Part shown: piece after piece, positions 1 through 8,190 of the stretch | How the letters are laid out: each line of letters starts with the position of its first letter | Numbering within the stretch: the stretch's first letter is position 1 | From: Bilophila sp964369665 | GTDB taxonomy: Bacteria; Desulfobacterota; Desulfovibrionia; Desulfovibrionales; Desulfovibrionaceae | Assembly: GCA_964369665.1 (NCBI GenBank) | Contig: CAYJFS010000003.1 | Location: 62,001-126,000 of the forward strand | Length of the DNA stretch: 64,000 nt | Direction of reading: 5' to 3' | The notes under the pieces: model-generated | The model's input: only the letters and a program-made list of their open reading frames with translations | The model's database searches: none | Told to the model about the DNA's origin: nothing | Position numbers and translations under genes: made by a program

Positions 1-649
1 CTTCTTGCTCTGCCCTTTTTAAGCTTGTTCCACTAGCCTTATATTTTTTACCATTTGGTAGTTCTACACAAACATCAAAAATTTTTTCATGTTCAAGTCC
101 ATGTGTTTGCTCAAGAATATACTTAGGTAGTGCTTTTGTTTGCTTCTGTATTTCCTCTTGAAGACGTGTTTTATAGTCCTTCTCTAAGTCAATATTAGTG
201 TTCTTAGGCCAATATTGACTATAAGATTCTATAATAACCTTTCTTACAGCAAAAAATCCACCATCAATAAAAATACTACCAATAACTGCTTCCATTGTAT
301 CTGCAAGAAGTGCAGCACGTTGTCGACCTCCCTGGCTTTCTTCACCTTTTGCCAATAAAATATACTTTTCTAGCTGTATTTCCCGGGCTAAAAGAACTAA
401 TTTTTCTGTGTTAACAAGGCTAGAACGTATACGTGTTAATTCTCCCTCTCTAGCACCTGGATAACGCTGAAAAATTTCAGCTGAAACACATAACTCTAAC
501 ACAGCATCACCCAAAAATTCTAGACGTTCATTATGTTCTGAAATATGTGGGTGCTCATTAACCCATGAACTATGTGTTAATGCCATTAAAAGGATAGATT
601 CATCTTTAAAAGAATAATTTAATTTTTTTTGTAATCTTGCTAAATCCAT
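1..649 (-). CDS. rnc: Ribonuclease III (3' end cut by window edge)
   Basis: Double-stranded RNA endonuclease that processes rRNA precursors and some mRNAs in the cytoplasm. I translated the reverse strand directly: it starts MDLARLQKKLNYSF at 649 and carries the family signature ERLEFLGDAVL at residues 41-51, with the metal-binding Glu44 and Asp48. A second acidic motif, DTMEAVIGSIFIDGG, follows. The last part is a dsRNA-binding domain (around LPKYILEQTHGLEHEKIF). The reading frame is still open at base 1, so roughly the last 10-20 residues lie outside the window. The start is preceded by a weak AGAG about 8 bases upstream. The gene is divergent from the next gene across 135 bases. Identification is secure. 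Confidence 0.95.
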   Translation of the reverse strand, partial: MDLARLQKKLNYSFKDESILLMALTHSSWVNEHPHISEHNERLEFLGDAVLELCVSAEIFQRYPGAREGELTRIRSSLVNTEKLVLLAREIQLEKYILLAKGEESQGGRQRAALLADTMEAVIGSIFIDGGFFAVRKVIIESYSQYWPKNTNIDLEKDYKTRLQEEIQKQTKALPKYILEQTHGLEHEKIFDVCVELPNGKKYKASGTSLKRAEQE

Positions 650-725
650 CAAAAAACTCTCTAACCACATGAATTTATTCTATTTAATCCAAATATACCT
701 ATAAAACTCTAATATATATTACTAC

Positions 726-754
726 TTGACAGAACAGTTATGAAAAACTAACTA
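726..754 (+). promoter_or_regulatory. Possible sigma-70 promoter for the 111-aa gene
   Basis: A perfect -35 hexamer TTGACA lies at 726-731. A poor -10 candidate (TAACTA, 749-754) follows after 17 bases, which would give a leader of about 25 bases. The -35 match is good and the -10 is weak, so this is tentative. Confidence 0.35.
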
Positions 755-784
755 TGCCAACATTACTTATTAAGGAGAACATTT

Positions 785-1120
785 ATGTCTTATACTATTC
801 ATATGGTCAAACTTATTACAGGAGAACTTGTCATAGGTAAAATGGATAAAGAATCTAACCAGCTTAAAGATGTTGCACTTCTACAAATTGTGCCAACACA
901 GCAAGGTGTCCAAATGATGATGGTACCTTATGGCTACCCTTTTGAACAAGAATTTTCTGGAACCATTGATGGGAAAAGGTTCATATATGAATATAAAAAA
1001 CTCCCTGAAGACTTAGAAACTAAATATCTTGAAGCTTGTACAAACCTTACTCTTTCCACAGGTGGTGTAACACTCTCTAACTCTAACCCTGCCAATAAAG
1101 TCTCTGGACTTATTAAATAA
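785..1120 (+). CDS. Small conserved-looking protein, possibly Sm-like fold
   Basis: A 111-residue soluble protein with an excellent ribosome-binding site (AAGGAG, 5-9 bases before ATG). It has no signal peptide, membrane segment or cysteine cluster. The N-terminal stretch VKLITGELVIGKMD, followed by alternating hydrophobic strands and the short MMMVPYGYPF segment, resembles the first strands of Sm/LSm-like beta barrels. That is an impression from pattern only, so the function is unknown. It stands alone between divergent rnc and convergent rimM. Codon use and the strong RBS argue that it is a real gene. Confidence 0.75.
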   Translation: MSYTIHMVKLITGELVIGKMDKESNQLKDVALLQIVPTQQGVQMMMVPYGYPFEQEFSGTIDGKRFIYEYKKLPEDLETKYLEACTNLTLSTGGVTLSNSNPANKVSGLIK

Positions 1121-1492
1121 TAGCCTCTTTAATAGTATATGTTATATTTTTGGTAATAATACATCATTATACTCTAAAAAACTTTAGCACTTTTTTAACA
1201 ACTTTTCATCTATATAAAAATTTATTACCTAAAAATTTTTCCTTAATGAGCTCCTTTTGTGTATTTTCATATACTCTAATATACAGGAAAAAACTATTTA
1301 TCATCTGAATTTTTATAGTAAAAAATTATTTATTGTAAAAATAATACAAGCAAGAGCTCTATCTCCTGGAGTTGAAAAAGCTATTAAAGAACAAACATTT
1401 TCAATGGACTGGTGGTTAGCATTAAACTCAGCCTCAACAACAGTTGAATATATAATTGCCTGAGTAAATTCTAGCTTGATAAAAAGGGTATT
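1121..1492. other. 372-base gap with possible gene remnant
   Basis: The gap lies between the 3' end of the 111-aa gene and the 3' end of rimM. A 68-codon frame on the + strand (1257-1463, TTG start) and a start-less frame on the - strand (about 1340-1480) both read protein-like over the same bases, but neither has an RBS or a recognisable family. In related bacteria trmD and rplS usually follow rimM, and neither is found here. I see AT-rich sequence that may be a decayed gene, and nothing I can name. Confidence 0.4.
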
Positions 1493-2014
1493 TTATAAAT
1501 ACAACTCTAATAGTCCTTTAGGGGGTTGTATATAGATTTTCTTTTTCTCAATATCTATTTTACCAATAAACTCTGGAACTCCTGGTAAAAAAACTTCCTT
1601 ACCTGTAGGTGTCATAATAGACCAAAGTTCTTGTCCACTAGGAAAAGCAATATTTTTAAAAATACCAATGACTTCTCCTGTTTTTTCTAAGATAACAGTA
1701 GAACCTAACATATCAGAAAGATAATGTGATCCATCTGTAATATTAGAAGGAACCTCTTTAGGTATAAGAACTGTCTGCCCACATAGTTTCTGTACAGATG
1801 TCCTATCTGAATAACCTTTGAAACAAAGCAATGGGCATCCATTGTGCATTCTAAAAGAATATACTTCTATTTTCTTGGGATATGCATCTTTATATTGGAG
1901 AAATAGGGTGTCTTTAAAAAAGGATTTAGGATCAGCATAAGGTTTTATACGGATCTCTCCTTTTATGCCATATGGACAAGATATAGTGCCAACAGCTAAA
2001 AGCTGTTCTAGCAT
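1493..2014 (-). CDS. rimM: Ribosome maturation factor RimM
   Basis: Assembly factor that binds S19 and helps mature the 30S head. The 173 residues match the family length: an N-terminal barrel starting LLAVGTISCPYGIKGEIRIKPY and a C-terminal PRC-barrel (GSTVILEKTGEVIGIFKNI..., ending VFLPGVPEFIGKIDIEKKKIYI). The GxKGE motif near residues 17-21 is typical. It starts 5 bases after the khpA stop, so the two are co-transcribed. It is the last gene of the leftward ffh-rpsP-khpA-rimM block; the usual trmD and rplS do not follow. Confidence 0.95.
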   Translation of the reverse strand: MLEQLLAVGTISCPYGIKGEIRIKPYADPKSFFKDTLFLQYKDAYPKKIEVYSFRMHNGCPLLCFKGYSDRTSVQKLCGQTVLIPKEVPSNITDGSHYLSDMLGSTVILEKTGEVIGIFKNIAFPSGQELWSIMTPTGKEVFLPGVPEFIGKIDIEKKKIYIQPPKGLLELYL

Positions 2015-2019
2015 AATAA

Positions 2020-2253
2020 TTATTCCAAAATTTCAAGCATAGTGCGCTTTTGAGTCTTGGATGATGCAGCAACAAGAAGCGTACGTATAGCTCTTGCTGT
2101 ACGCCCCTGTTTACCAATAACTTTTCCAAGATCTTCTTTAGCAACACGCAACTCAAGAACAGACGTTTGTTCACCTTCTACTTCACAAACCTGAACTTCT
2201 TCAGGCTTATCTACAAGAGATTTAGCGACATATTCTACAAAGTCTTTCAACAT
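2020..2253 (-). CDS. khpA: KH-domain RNA-binding protein KhpA
   Basis: A 77-residue single KH-domain protein. The diagnostic GxxG loop is present as GKQG within VIGKQGRTARAIRTLL. KhpA is a small RNA chaperone found between rpsP and rimM in many bacteria, which is exactly its place here (61 bases after rpsP, 5 bases before rimM). Length and context both fit. The role in this organism is inferred from the family. Confidence 0.93.
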   Translation of the reverse strand: MLKDFVEYVAKSLVDKPEEVQVCEVEGEQTSVLELRVAKEDLGKVIGKQGRTARAIRTLLVAASSKTQKRTMLEILE

Positions 2254-2314
2254 AGTTACTTCTTAAGAAAGGGTTAAGGAGGTTATAAATTAGCATAATT
2301 ACAATCTATTATGA

Positions 2315-2563
2315 TTAGGCATCTGCCTTACTGTATTTCTTAATAAGAGCATTTACAGTATCAGTTGGTATAGCCCCAGTAGCTAGCCATTTTTTTACTT
2401 TTTCCAGGTCGATTTTAATGTCAATGGGGTTTCTTTGTGGGTTATAGTAACCAAGGAATTCAAGAGGGCGTCCATCTCTACGTGTTTCACTATTTATAGC
2501 TACAATACGATAAAATGGTTTCTTTTTACTACCCATACGTGTAAGTCTTAACTTAACAGCCAT
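2315..2563 (-). CDS. rpsP: 30S ribosomal protein S16
   Basis: An 82-residue ribosomal protein with the family N-terminus VKLRLTRMGSKKKPFYRIV and the later segment LEFLGYYNPQRNP. It is a structural component of the small subunit. It lies 128 bases downstream of ffh and leads into khpA-rimM. Length is normal and nothing is odd. The start has a good RBS (AGGAGACTTTTTTA before ATG). Confidence 0.97.
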   Translation of the reverse strand: MAVKLRLTRMGSKKKPFYRIVAINSETRRDGRPLEFLGYYNPQRNPIDIKIDLEKVKKWLATGAIPTDTVNALIKKYSKADA

Positions 2564-2691
2564 TAAAAAAGTCTCCTAACAATGTTATATATAAGTATAA
2601 AAAAAAACACAAGTATGTCAATTTAATATAAATATTGCCTGCAATCTAAAAAACTTAAGAAAAAACAAACACAATATTCCTTAAAAATAAC

Positions 2692-4185
2692 TTATTTTTT
2701 TCTCTTATTTTTTTTATGTTCTTTTTTCTTTTTTTTTGTAGCAGAATTTTTACTGCTAATGGATTTAAATCCTGGCCTATTAAAAAAATCTGGCATACCA
2801 GTATACCCACCCATTGCACCACCACCTATATTAGGCATACTGCCTGCTCCAGAAAACAGCTGCATATTAAGCATATTTGAAGATTTATTGCCACTCATCA
2901 TTTTCTGCATCATGTGTCGCATATTCTCAAATTGTTTAACCATTTGGTTAACCTGAGATATTGTTACTCCAGAGCCTTTAGCTATTCGTTGTTTTCGACT
3001 AGTATTAAGTATATCTGGATGCTTACGCTCTTTCATTGTCATAGAATTAACAATAGCTTCTGTACAAGTAATTTCTTGTTCTGGTATACTTACCCCATTA
3101 AGCTTATTAACTACTGAGCCAAAACCAGGGATAAGCTTCATAATAGATTGTATTGAACCTAGTTGCTTCATACGATGCATTTGTTGCCGAAAGTCTTCAA
3201 AGTCAAAGGAAGCTTTTTGAATCTTTTTTGAAAGTTTTTCAAGCTCTGCTTCATCATAAGCTGTTTTAGCCTTTTCAATTAATGTAAGCATGTCACCCAT
3301 ACCAAGAATACGGTTTGCTGCCCGATCTGGATAAAAAACTTCTAAGTCAGAAACCTTTTCTCCTATACCTATATACCGTATTGGAACCCCAGTAACAGAA
3401 TGTATTGCCAATGCTGCCCCACCTCTGGAATCTCCATCCATCTTTGTCATAATAGCACCAGTTAATGGTATAACCTTATGAAAAGACTCTACGACTGTAA
3501 GTATATCTTGGCCAACCATGGCATCAGCAACAAAAAATATCTCTTGTGGATGAATAGTAGATACAATTTCTTCCAGCTCATGCATAAGTAGCTCATCTAC
3601 ATGTAAGCGTCCTGCTGTATCTAATAATAAAATATCACACTGTTGAGCTTTTGCTTCAGCAGCCGCTAGAGCAACAATATCGACTGGTTTCATCTCTGTA
3701 CTAGATGGGAAACAATTTATAGAGAGCTGTTGTGCCAATGTTTTTAACTGCTCAATTGCTGCTGGACGATATACATCTACAGGAACAAGATAGGGAGTAA
3801 AACCTTGGTTTTTCAATAAAAAAGCTAGTTTAGCTGTTGATGTTGTTTTACCTGAACCCTGTAAACCAACCATCATAATAGTGTTTAATGTTCCTTTCTG
3901 ATAAGTAGAAGAGCCTGTCACACCACCAAGAATATTTGTAAGTTCAGTATGGACAACTTTGACTACATGCTGTGTAGGTGTAAGATTTTTTTCAATAACC
4001 TGACCTAATAATTGGCTCTTTATTTGTTCAACAAATTTTTTAACAACTGTAAGGTGTACATCTGCCTCTAATAAGGCCAAACGAACTTCATGAAGACTAT
4101 TATCAATATTTTTTTCTGTAAGTCTCCACTCTTTACCAAGTGAGCGAAATATACCAGATAATCTTTCTGAAAGTGTTTCAAACAT
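2692..4185 (-). CDS. ffh: Signal recognition particle GTPase Ffh
   Basis: SRP54 homologue that targets nascent membrane proteins to FtsY and SecYEG. Visible parts: the N helical bundle (1-95), the G domain with Walker A GLQGSGKTT at 107-115, the DTAGRLH motif near 190 and TKMDGDSRGGAA near 248. A methionine-rich M domain follows, with the RxxRIAKGSG RNA-binding segment. The last 20 residues are very lysine-rich (KKKKKEHKKNKRKK), a common but here strong basic tail. At 497 residues it is slightly longer than E. coli Ffh. The ATG is preceded by AGGAAAG. No 4.5S RNA gene was seen nearby. Confidence 0.97.
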   Translation of the reverse strand: MFETLSERLSGIFRSLGKEWRLTEKNIDNSLHEVRLALLEADVHLTVVKKFVEQIKSQLLGQVIEKNLTPTQHVVKVVHTELTNILGGVTGSSTYQKGTLNTIMMVGLQGSGKTTSTAKLAFLLKNQGFTPYLVPVDVYRPAAIEQLKTLAQQLSINCFPSSTEMKPVDIVALAAAEAKAQQCDILLLDTAGRLHVDELLMHELEEIVSTIHPQEIFFVADAMVGQDILTVVESFHKVIPLTGAIMTKMDGDSRGGAALAIHSVTGVPIRYIGIGEKVSDLEVFYPDRAANRILGMGDMLTLIEKAKTAYDEAELEKLSKKIQKASFDFEDFRQQMHRMKQLGSIQSIMKLIPGFGSVVNKLNGVSIPEQEITCTEAIVNSMTMKERKHPDILNTSRKQRIAKGSGVTISQVNQMVKQFENMRHMMQKMMSGNKSSNMLNMQLFSGAGSMPNIGGGAMGGYTGMPDFFNRPGFKSISSKNSATKKKKKEHKKNKRKK

Positions 4186-4212
4186 AAATCTTTCCTACTA
4201 CTAGATAAACAC

Positions 4213-4241
4213 TATACTTAAAGCAACAAGGGTTAAGTATA
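4213..4241. repeat. 9-bp inverted repeat between rlmD and ffh
   Basis: TATACTTAA (4213-4221) and TTAAGTATA (4233-4241) can form a perfect 9-bp stem with an 11-base loop. It lies after the rlmD stop and about 30 bases before the ffh start on the same strand. There is no clear T-run, so it could be a weak terminator, a leader hairpin of ffh or chance in AT-rich DNA. Confidence 0.35.
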
Positions 4242-4294
4242 TTTCTTATAAAAGTCAATAACAGCTTATACAAACTATGTTGAAAAAGCATTTC

Positions 4295-5677
4295 TTAGCT
4301 ATACTCTAATAAAGAAACTGTTTCTATATGTGGTGTTTGTGGGAATAAATCCACAGGTTGTGTTTTTAGTAACCTAAAGTGTGTCGATAGAGAAGAAATA
4401 TCTCTAGCAAAAGTCCCAGGGTTGCATGAAACATAAATACACTTTTGTGGAGCTAATAAACACAAAGCATTTTTAGTAACTTTATCCAAACCAGCACGTG
4501 GTGGATCAACAATTATAATATCTGGTTTTGGATACTGTATAAAACAATTTTTCATAAAATCTTGCATAGCAAAAGCTTCAAAATGGCAATTATTATAGCC
4601 TAATTGCTTTGCATTATAACAAGCTGTCTCTATGGATTTTTTAACAACATCTATCCCCAGTACATATTGAACAAATGGTGCTAAAAAAAGACCTATAGAA
4701 CCTATGCCTGTATATAAATCCCAAATACACTCTTTACCAGTTAATTGAGCAAACTCTTTAATAACATTATATAACAACTGTGTTGCAGGTGTATTAACTT
4801 GAAAAAATGTATCATATCGTATAGCTAAATCTATATGACCTATAGATTCCTTTAAAAAATACTCACCCTCATGCCACAACATAGCCTCACCACAAGCTGC
4901 ATCTGATGCTGAATTATATGATGATAAAACAACACCTGATATATATGGACATTTTTTTTGTAAATATTGGCTAAAACTCTTACCTAAAGACTCTTCATTA
5001 ATATAATGAAATTGCTGTATAGCATGTACAGTAAGCTCAACAATGCACTCACCTAAACTTGATTCTCTAACAACAAGAAAACGAAAGTATTCTTTTTGTT
5101 TTTTAATTTTTTCTATAAAAGGACATGCATAATTTACCCATTGATATACAGCTTCTAAAATATGTACTATACGTTTAGACTGTAGATAACAGTATTTTAT
5201 AGGAACAATTTCATGTGAATGATATTTATGTAAACCCAAAAGATAATGCCCATCTATTCCACTAGAAAAAGCAAATTCCATTTTATTACGGTAATACCAC
5301 TCTTGTGGAGAAGCTATTGTATCAAAACATATATATTGTTTCACATGGCCAATACGAGTAACTACATCAACAACGATCTTTTTTTTCCAATAGAGCTGCT
5401 GGTCATATTCTATATGTTGCCAACGACAACCACCACATTCTGCTGCATGTATACATAATGATGCACGTTCATAAGGTGAAGACTCAATAACAGAAACAAT
5501 ACTTGCTTCAAGATACTTTGTATTTTCTCCTGTAAGATACACAGATACCTTCTGACCAGGTACAGATTGAGGAACAAAAACAACTTGTCCTTTATAACGA
5601 CCAATACCTCTTCCATCAGAAGCTAATGCATCTATAATTAAGTTCAAATGTTTTGTAGATAGCGTTTCCTGAACCAC
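4295..5677 (-). CDS. RlmD/TrmA-family RNA (uracil-5-)-methyltransferase
   Basis: S-adenosylmethionine-dependent enzyme that makes 5-methyluridine in RNA, most likely 23S rRNA. It has an N-terminal TRAM domain (about 8-65) and an iron-sulfur cysteine motif (Cys75, Cys81, Cys84 in CIHAAECGGC). The SAM-binding core reads WDLYTGIGSIGLFLA, followed by DPPRAGLDK and the catalytic-Cys motif YVSCNPGTFARD near 410. The 460-residue length fits RlmD-type enzymes with an Fe-S cluster. It starts with GTG. The exact target (U747, U1939 or tRNA U54) cannot be told from sequence, so no gene symbol is given. Confidence 0.9.
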   Translation of the reverse strand: MVQETLSTKHLNLIIDALASDGRGIGRYKGQVVFVPQSVPGQKVSVYLTGENTKYLEASIVSVIESSPYERASLCIHAAECGGCRWQHIEYDQQLYWKKKIVVDVVTRIGHVKQYICFDTIASPQEWYYRNKMEFAFSSGIDGHYLLGLHKYHSHEIVPIKYCYLQSKRIVHILEAVYQWVNYACPFIEKIKKQKEYFRFLVVRESSLGECIVELTVHAIQQFHYINEESLGKSFSQYLQKKCPYISGVVLSSYNSASDAACGEAMLWHEGEYFLKESIGHIDLAIRYDTFFQVNTPATQLLYNVIKEFAQLTGKECIWDLYTGIGSIGLFLAPFVQYVLGIDVVKKSIETACYNAKQLGYNNCHFEAFAMQDFMKNCFIQYPKPDIIIVDPPRAGLDKVTKNALCLLAPQKCIYVSCNPGTFARDISSLSTHFRLLKTQPVDLFPQTPHIETVSLLEYS

Positions 5678-5788
5678 TTCTTACTAAATTCATTACTATA
5701 CAAAAGTCTTGTTATATTTTAAGATTATAGAGATACTCATTGTTAACAAAAGATAAAAAACAATACTTGTATTTAAAAAGGTAGCTAT

Positions 5789-5929
5789 ATGTTTAATGAT
5801 CTTATATCAAATATATTAGACTCAACACTACAAGGTGTTATAGGCGTTATGCTCATTTTTATCTATTTTTTTGTTATTATTGCAGTTTCACTATATAGAA
5901 TTAAAAAAGGAGAGCATATGGATCACTAG
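5789..5929 (+). CDS. 46-aa single-pass membrane protein
   Basis: A short frame read directly from the sequence: a 20-residue amphipathic start (MFNDLISNILDSTLQGVIGV), one strongly hydrophobic segment (residues about 17-37, rich in I/V/F) and a basic-then-polar tail RIKKGEHMDH. AAAAAGG lies about 8 bases before the ATG. By the positive-inside rule the tail is cytoplasmic. It stands alone on the + strand between two leftward genes and ends 21 bases before the rfbA stop. The family is not recognised; small partner subunits of transporters or oxidases look like this. Confidence 0.5.
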   Translation: MFNDLISNILDSTLQGVIGVMLIFIYFFVIIAVSLYRIKKGEHMDH

Positions 5930-5950
5930 ATACTTATATAATGTACTCTG

Positions 5951-6823
5951 TTATTCCTTTTCTTCTAAAATATCGAACAAATATTGTCCATACTCATTGT
6001 TGTACATAGCATCAGCTAATTTTTTTAAGTGATGTCTGTCAATATATCCTTGCCTCCAAGCTATTTCTTCAATACAGGCAATCTTTGTACCCTGTCGCTC
6101 TTGAACAGCCTGAACAAAACCAGCAGCTTGGTACATTGAATCAAATGTTCCTGTATCTAACCAAGCAATGCCTCTACCAAAAATCTCAACAGAAAGATTT
6201 CCTTCTTGAAGGTATAAATTATTAAGATCTGTGATTTCAAGCTCCCCACGAGCAGAAGGCCTTAGTGATGCAGCTTTATCTGAAGCACTCCCATCATAAA
6301 AATACAAGCCAGTTACTGCATATTTTGATTGAGGTTGTTTTGGTTTTTCTTCTAAACTTAACACTTTATTAGAACTGTCAAAACTAACAATACCATAACG
6401 TTCAGGATCTTTTACACGATAGGCAAAAATCTTTCCTCCATGCTTCAACATACTACTCTGACTAAGTGTAGTCTGTATATTATTACCATAAAACAGGTTA
6501 TCGCCTAACACCAAACAAGAAGGCTCATTTTTAAGAAAATCCTTTGCTAAAATAAATGCTTCAGCAAGACCATTAGGTACATATTGTGTAATATATGTAA
6601 TATGGATACCAAGTTGGCTCCCATCACCTAACAAACTCTTAAAATCATCCTGATATTGAGGAGTAGTAATAAAACAAATGTCTTGAATACCTGCTAACAT
6701 AAGGATAGAAAGTGGGTAATATATCATTGGTTTATCATAAACTGGGAGTAACTGTTTACATGTACCTCTAGTAATAGGATAAAGACGAGTCCCTAAACCT
6801 CCAGCTAAGACAATGCCTCTCAT
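5951..6823 (-). CDS. rfbA: Glucose-1-phosphate thymidylyltransferase
   Basis: Makes dTDP-glucose from glucose-1-phosphate and dTTP, the first step to dTDP-rhamnose and related sugars of surface polysaccharide. The nucleotide-binding start is RGIVLAGGLGTRLYPIT, then KQLLPVYDKPMIYYPLS, LGDNLFYG and EEKPKQPQSKYAVTGLYFYD, all typical of RmlA. I place the start at 6823 (ATG, 290 residues) because GGAGG lies 5 bases upstream; a GTG 12 bases earlier falls inside this Shine-Dalgarno. The rmlBCD partners are not in the window. Confidence 0.93.
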   Translation of the reverse strand: MRGIVLAGGLGTRLYPITRGTCKQLLPVYDKPMIYYPLSILMLAGIQDICFITTPQYQDDFKSLLGDGSQLGIHITYITQYVPNGLAEAFILAKDFLKNEPSCLVLGDNLFYGNNIQTTLSQSSMLKHGGKIFAYRVKDPERYGIVSFDSSNKVLSLEEKPKQPQSKYAVTGLYFYDGSASDKAASLRPSARGELEITDLNNLYLQEGNLSVEIFGRGIAWLDTGTFDSMYQAAGFVQAVQERQGTKIACIEEIAWRQGYIDRHHLKKLADAMYNNEYGQYLFDILEEKE

Positions 6824-6949
6824 CAAAACCTCCACAACAATAGAAAACTTCAGTATACCTATAACTAAACACCTAAGACTGTCTATCCTGAACCTTTTTC
6901 ACCTTAAGAAAACTTGCACTACAAAGCCATTTCTGGCATTCTGATATTT

Positions 6950-7549
6950 ATGGATTTTTTACATATAAAAAGAGCACTGTTAAGTGTCACAAATAAAGAA
7001 AATTTAATTGAATTTGCTGCCTTCCTCCATAAACATAAAGTAGAACTTGTCTCTACTGGTGGAACATTTGCAACATTAACAGCTGCAGGTATTCCTGCAA
7101 CAAATATAAGTACTATTACTGGATTTCCCGAAATACTCAATGGTCGTGTAAAAACATTACACCCTAACATTCATGCTGGTATTCTTGCTGACAAAAAAAA
7201 CCCTGAACATATTACAACACTAAAAAATCTTACCATTCAGCCTTTTGATTTAGTTTGTGTAAATCTTTATAATTTCCAAAAAGCTCTTGAAGAAAACCTT
7301 ACACTACCTGAATTGATTGAACATATTGATATTGGTGGACCATGCATGCTAAGAGCTGCAGCCAAAAATTTCCATAATATTCTTGTCCTTCCAAACATAC
7401 ATACATATGCTGAAGCACTGCAGGAACTAGAAAAAAATTCTATGTCTGTTTCTTTATCCTTTCGACAAAAAATGGCAGCTCAAACATTTGAGCAAACAGC
7501 ACAATACGATACATTAATTATGACATACCTAAAGAACACAATCAAATAG
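6950..7549 (+). CDS. purH: IMP cyclohydrolase domain (N-terminal half of PurH)
   Basis: Closes the ring of FAICAR to give IMP, the last step of purine synthesis. The sequence IKRALLSVTNKENLIEFA, then STGGTFATLTAAG, ITGFPEILNGRVKTLHP and DIGGPCMLRAAAKN matches the MGS-like cyclohydrolase domain of PurH. The protein stops at 199 residues, where bifunctional PurH (about 520) continues into the AICAR transformylase domain, which is absent here. The frame is intact and ends cleanly, so a stand-alone cyclohydrolase is likelier than a broken gene. I chose ATG 6950 by family alignment; a TTG at 6914 would add 12 unlikely residues. The RBS is weak. Confidence 0.88.
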   Translation: MDFLHIKRALLSVTNKENLIEFAAFLHKHKVELVSTGGTFATLTAAGIPATNISTITGFPEILNGRVKTLHPNIHAGILADKKNPEHITTLKNLTIQPFDLVCVNLYNFQKALEENLTLPELIEHIDIGGPCMLRAAAKNFHNILVLPNIHTYAEALQELEKNSMSVSLSFRQKMAAQTFEQTAQYDTLIMTYLKNTIK

Positions 7550-7732
7550 TTTTAAACTACTACTAATACTTTAACATGCTTTGCCATCTACTATAAATCA
7601 CCTAATAACTATTCATTAAACTAAATTTGATCTATATATTTTTTTCTCATATACTTGATACATAACTATTTAACATTTATTGATAATTATGACTCTTTCA
7701 TAAAAACTAGTTAACCAAATAAGGAGTTGACT

Positions 7733-8167
7733 ATGAACTTAGAACATCCTGAGCACCGTCCGTATATTTCTGTTGTAGGAGGAATTTTATGGAGGGGGAA
7801 ACAGTTCCTTGCTGCACAAAGACCAGAGGGTGCTACTTTTGCAGGTTTATGGGAACTCCCAGGAGGAAAAGTAGAGGATGGTGAAAGTTTGCAAGAAGCT
7901 CTAACTAGAGAAATAGAAGAAGAACTTGGTGTTGCTATAAATTCTCCATCTTTTTGTCAAACAGTTTTTCATGATTATGGTGATGCACCTATTTCACTGC
8001 ACTTTTTTCACATCACAAGTTTTATAGGTGAACCCAAGCCTCTTGAAGGACAGACATTACGATGGGTTACACCAAAAGAAGCAGAAAAATTACCTTTCTT
8101 AGAAGCAGATAAGCCACTATTAAGGAAGCTTCAAGAAGAATCTGATATGACTATTTATTCAGACTAA
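7733..8167 (+). CDS. mutT: MutT-type Nudix hydrolase
   Basis: A 144-residue Nudix enzyme. The full Nudix box is visible: GGKVEDGESLQEALTREIEEELG (shown in two parts: GGKVEDGES and REIEEELG), matching G(x5)E(x7)REUxEExGU. The N-terminus has the MutT-like pattern VVGGILWRGKQFLAAQRPEG and FAGLWELPGGK. Probable job: removing 8-oxo-dGTP from the nucleotide pool. ATG 7733 is chosen because AAGGAG ends 6 bases upstream; the in-frame TTG six bases earlier overlaps it. It is convergent with the epimerase gene across only 23 bases. Confidence 0.9.
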   Translation: MNLEHPEHRPYISVVGGILWRGKQFLAAQRPEGATFAGLWELPGGKVEDGESLQEALTREIEEELGVAINSPSFCQTVFHDYGDAPISLHFFHITSFIGEPKPLEGQTLRWVTPKEAEKLPFLEADKPLLRKLQEESDMTIYSD

Positions 8168-8190
8168 CAATACACAAAAAAAGAGGCTTC

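Noticed and set aside
1257..1463. 68-codon frame (TTG start) as a gene
   Set aside because: No RBS, no recognisable family, and an equally protein-like frame lies on the other strand; kept only as a possible remnant.
5410..5616. 68-codon frame inside the RlmD-type gene
   Set aside because: It lies wholly within a well-identified gene on the same strand in another frame.
6824..6835. GTG start for rfbA four codons upstream
   Set aside because: It overlaps the GGAGG that serves the ATG at 6823, and family members begin MRGIVLAGG.
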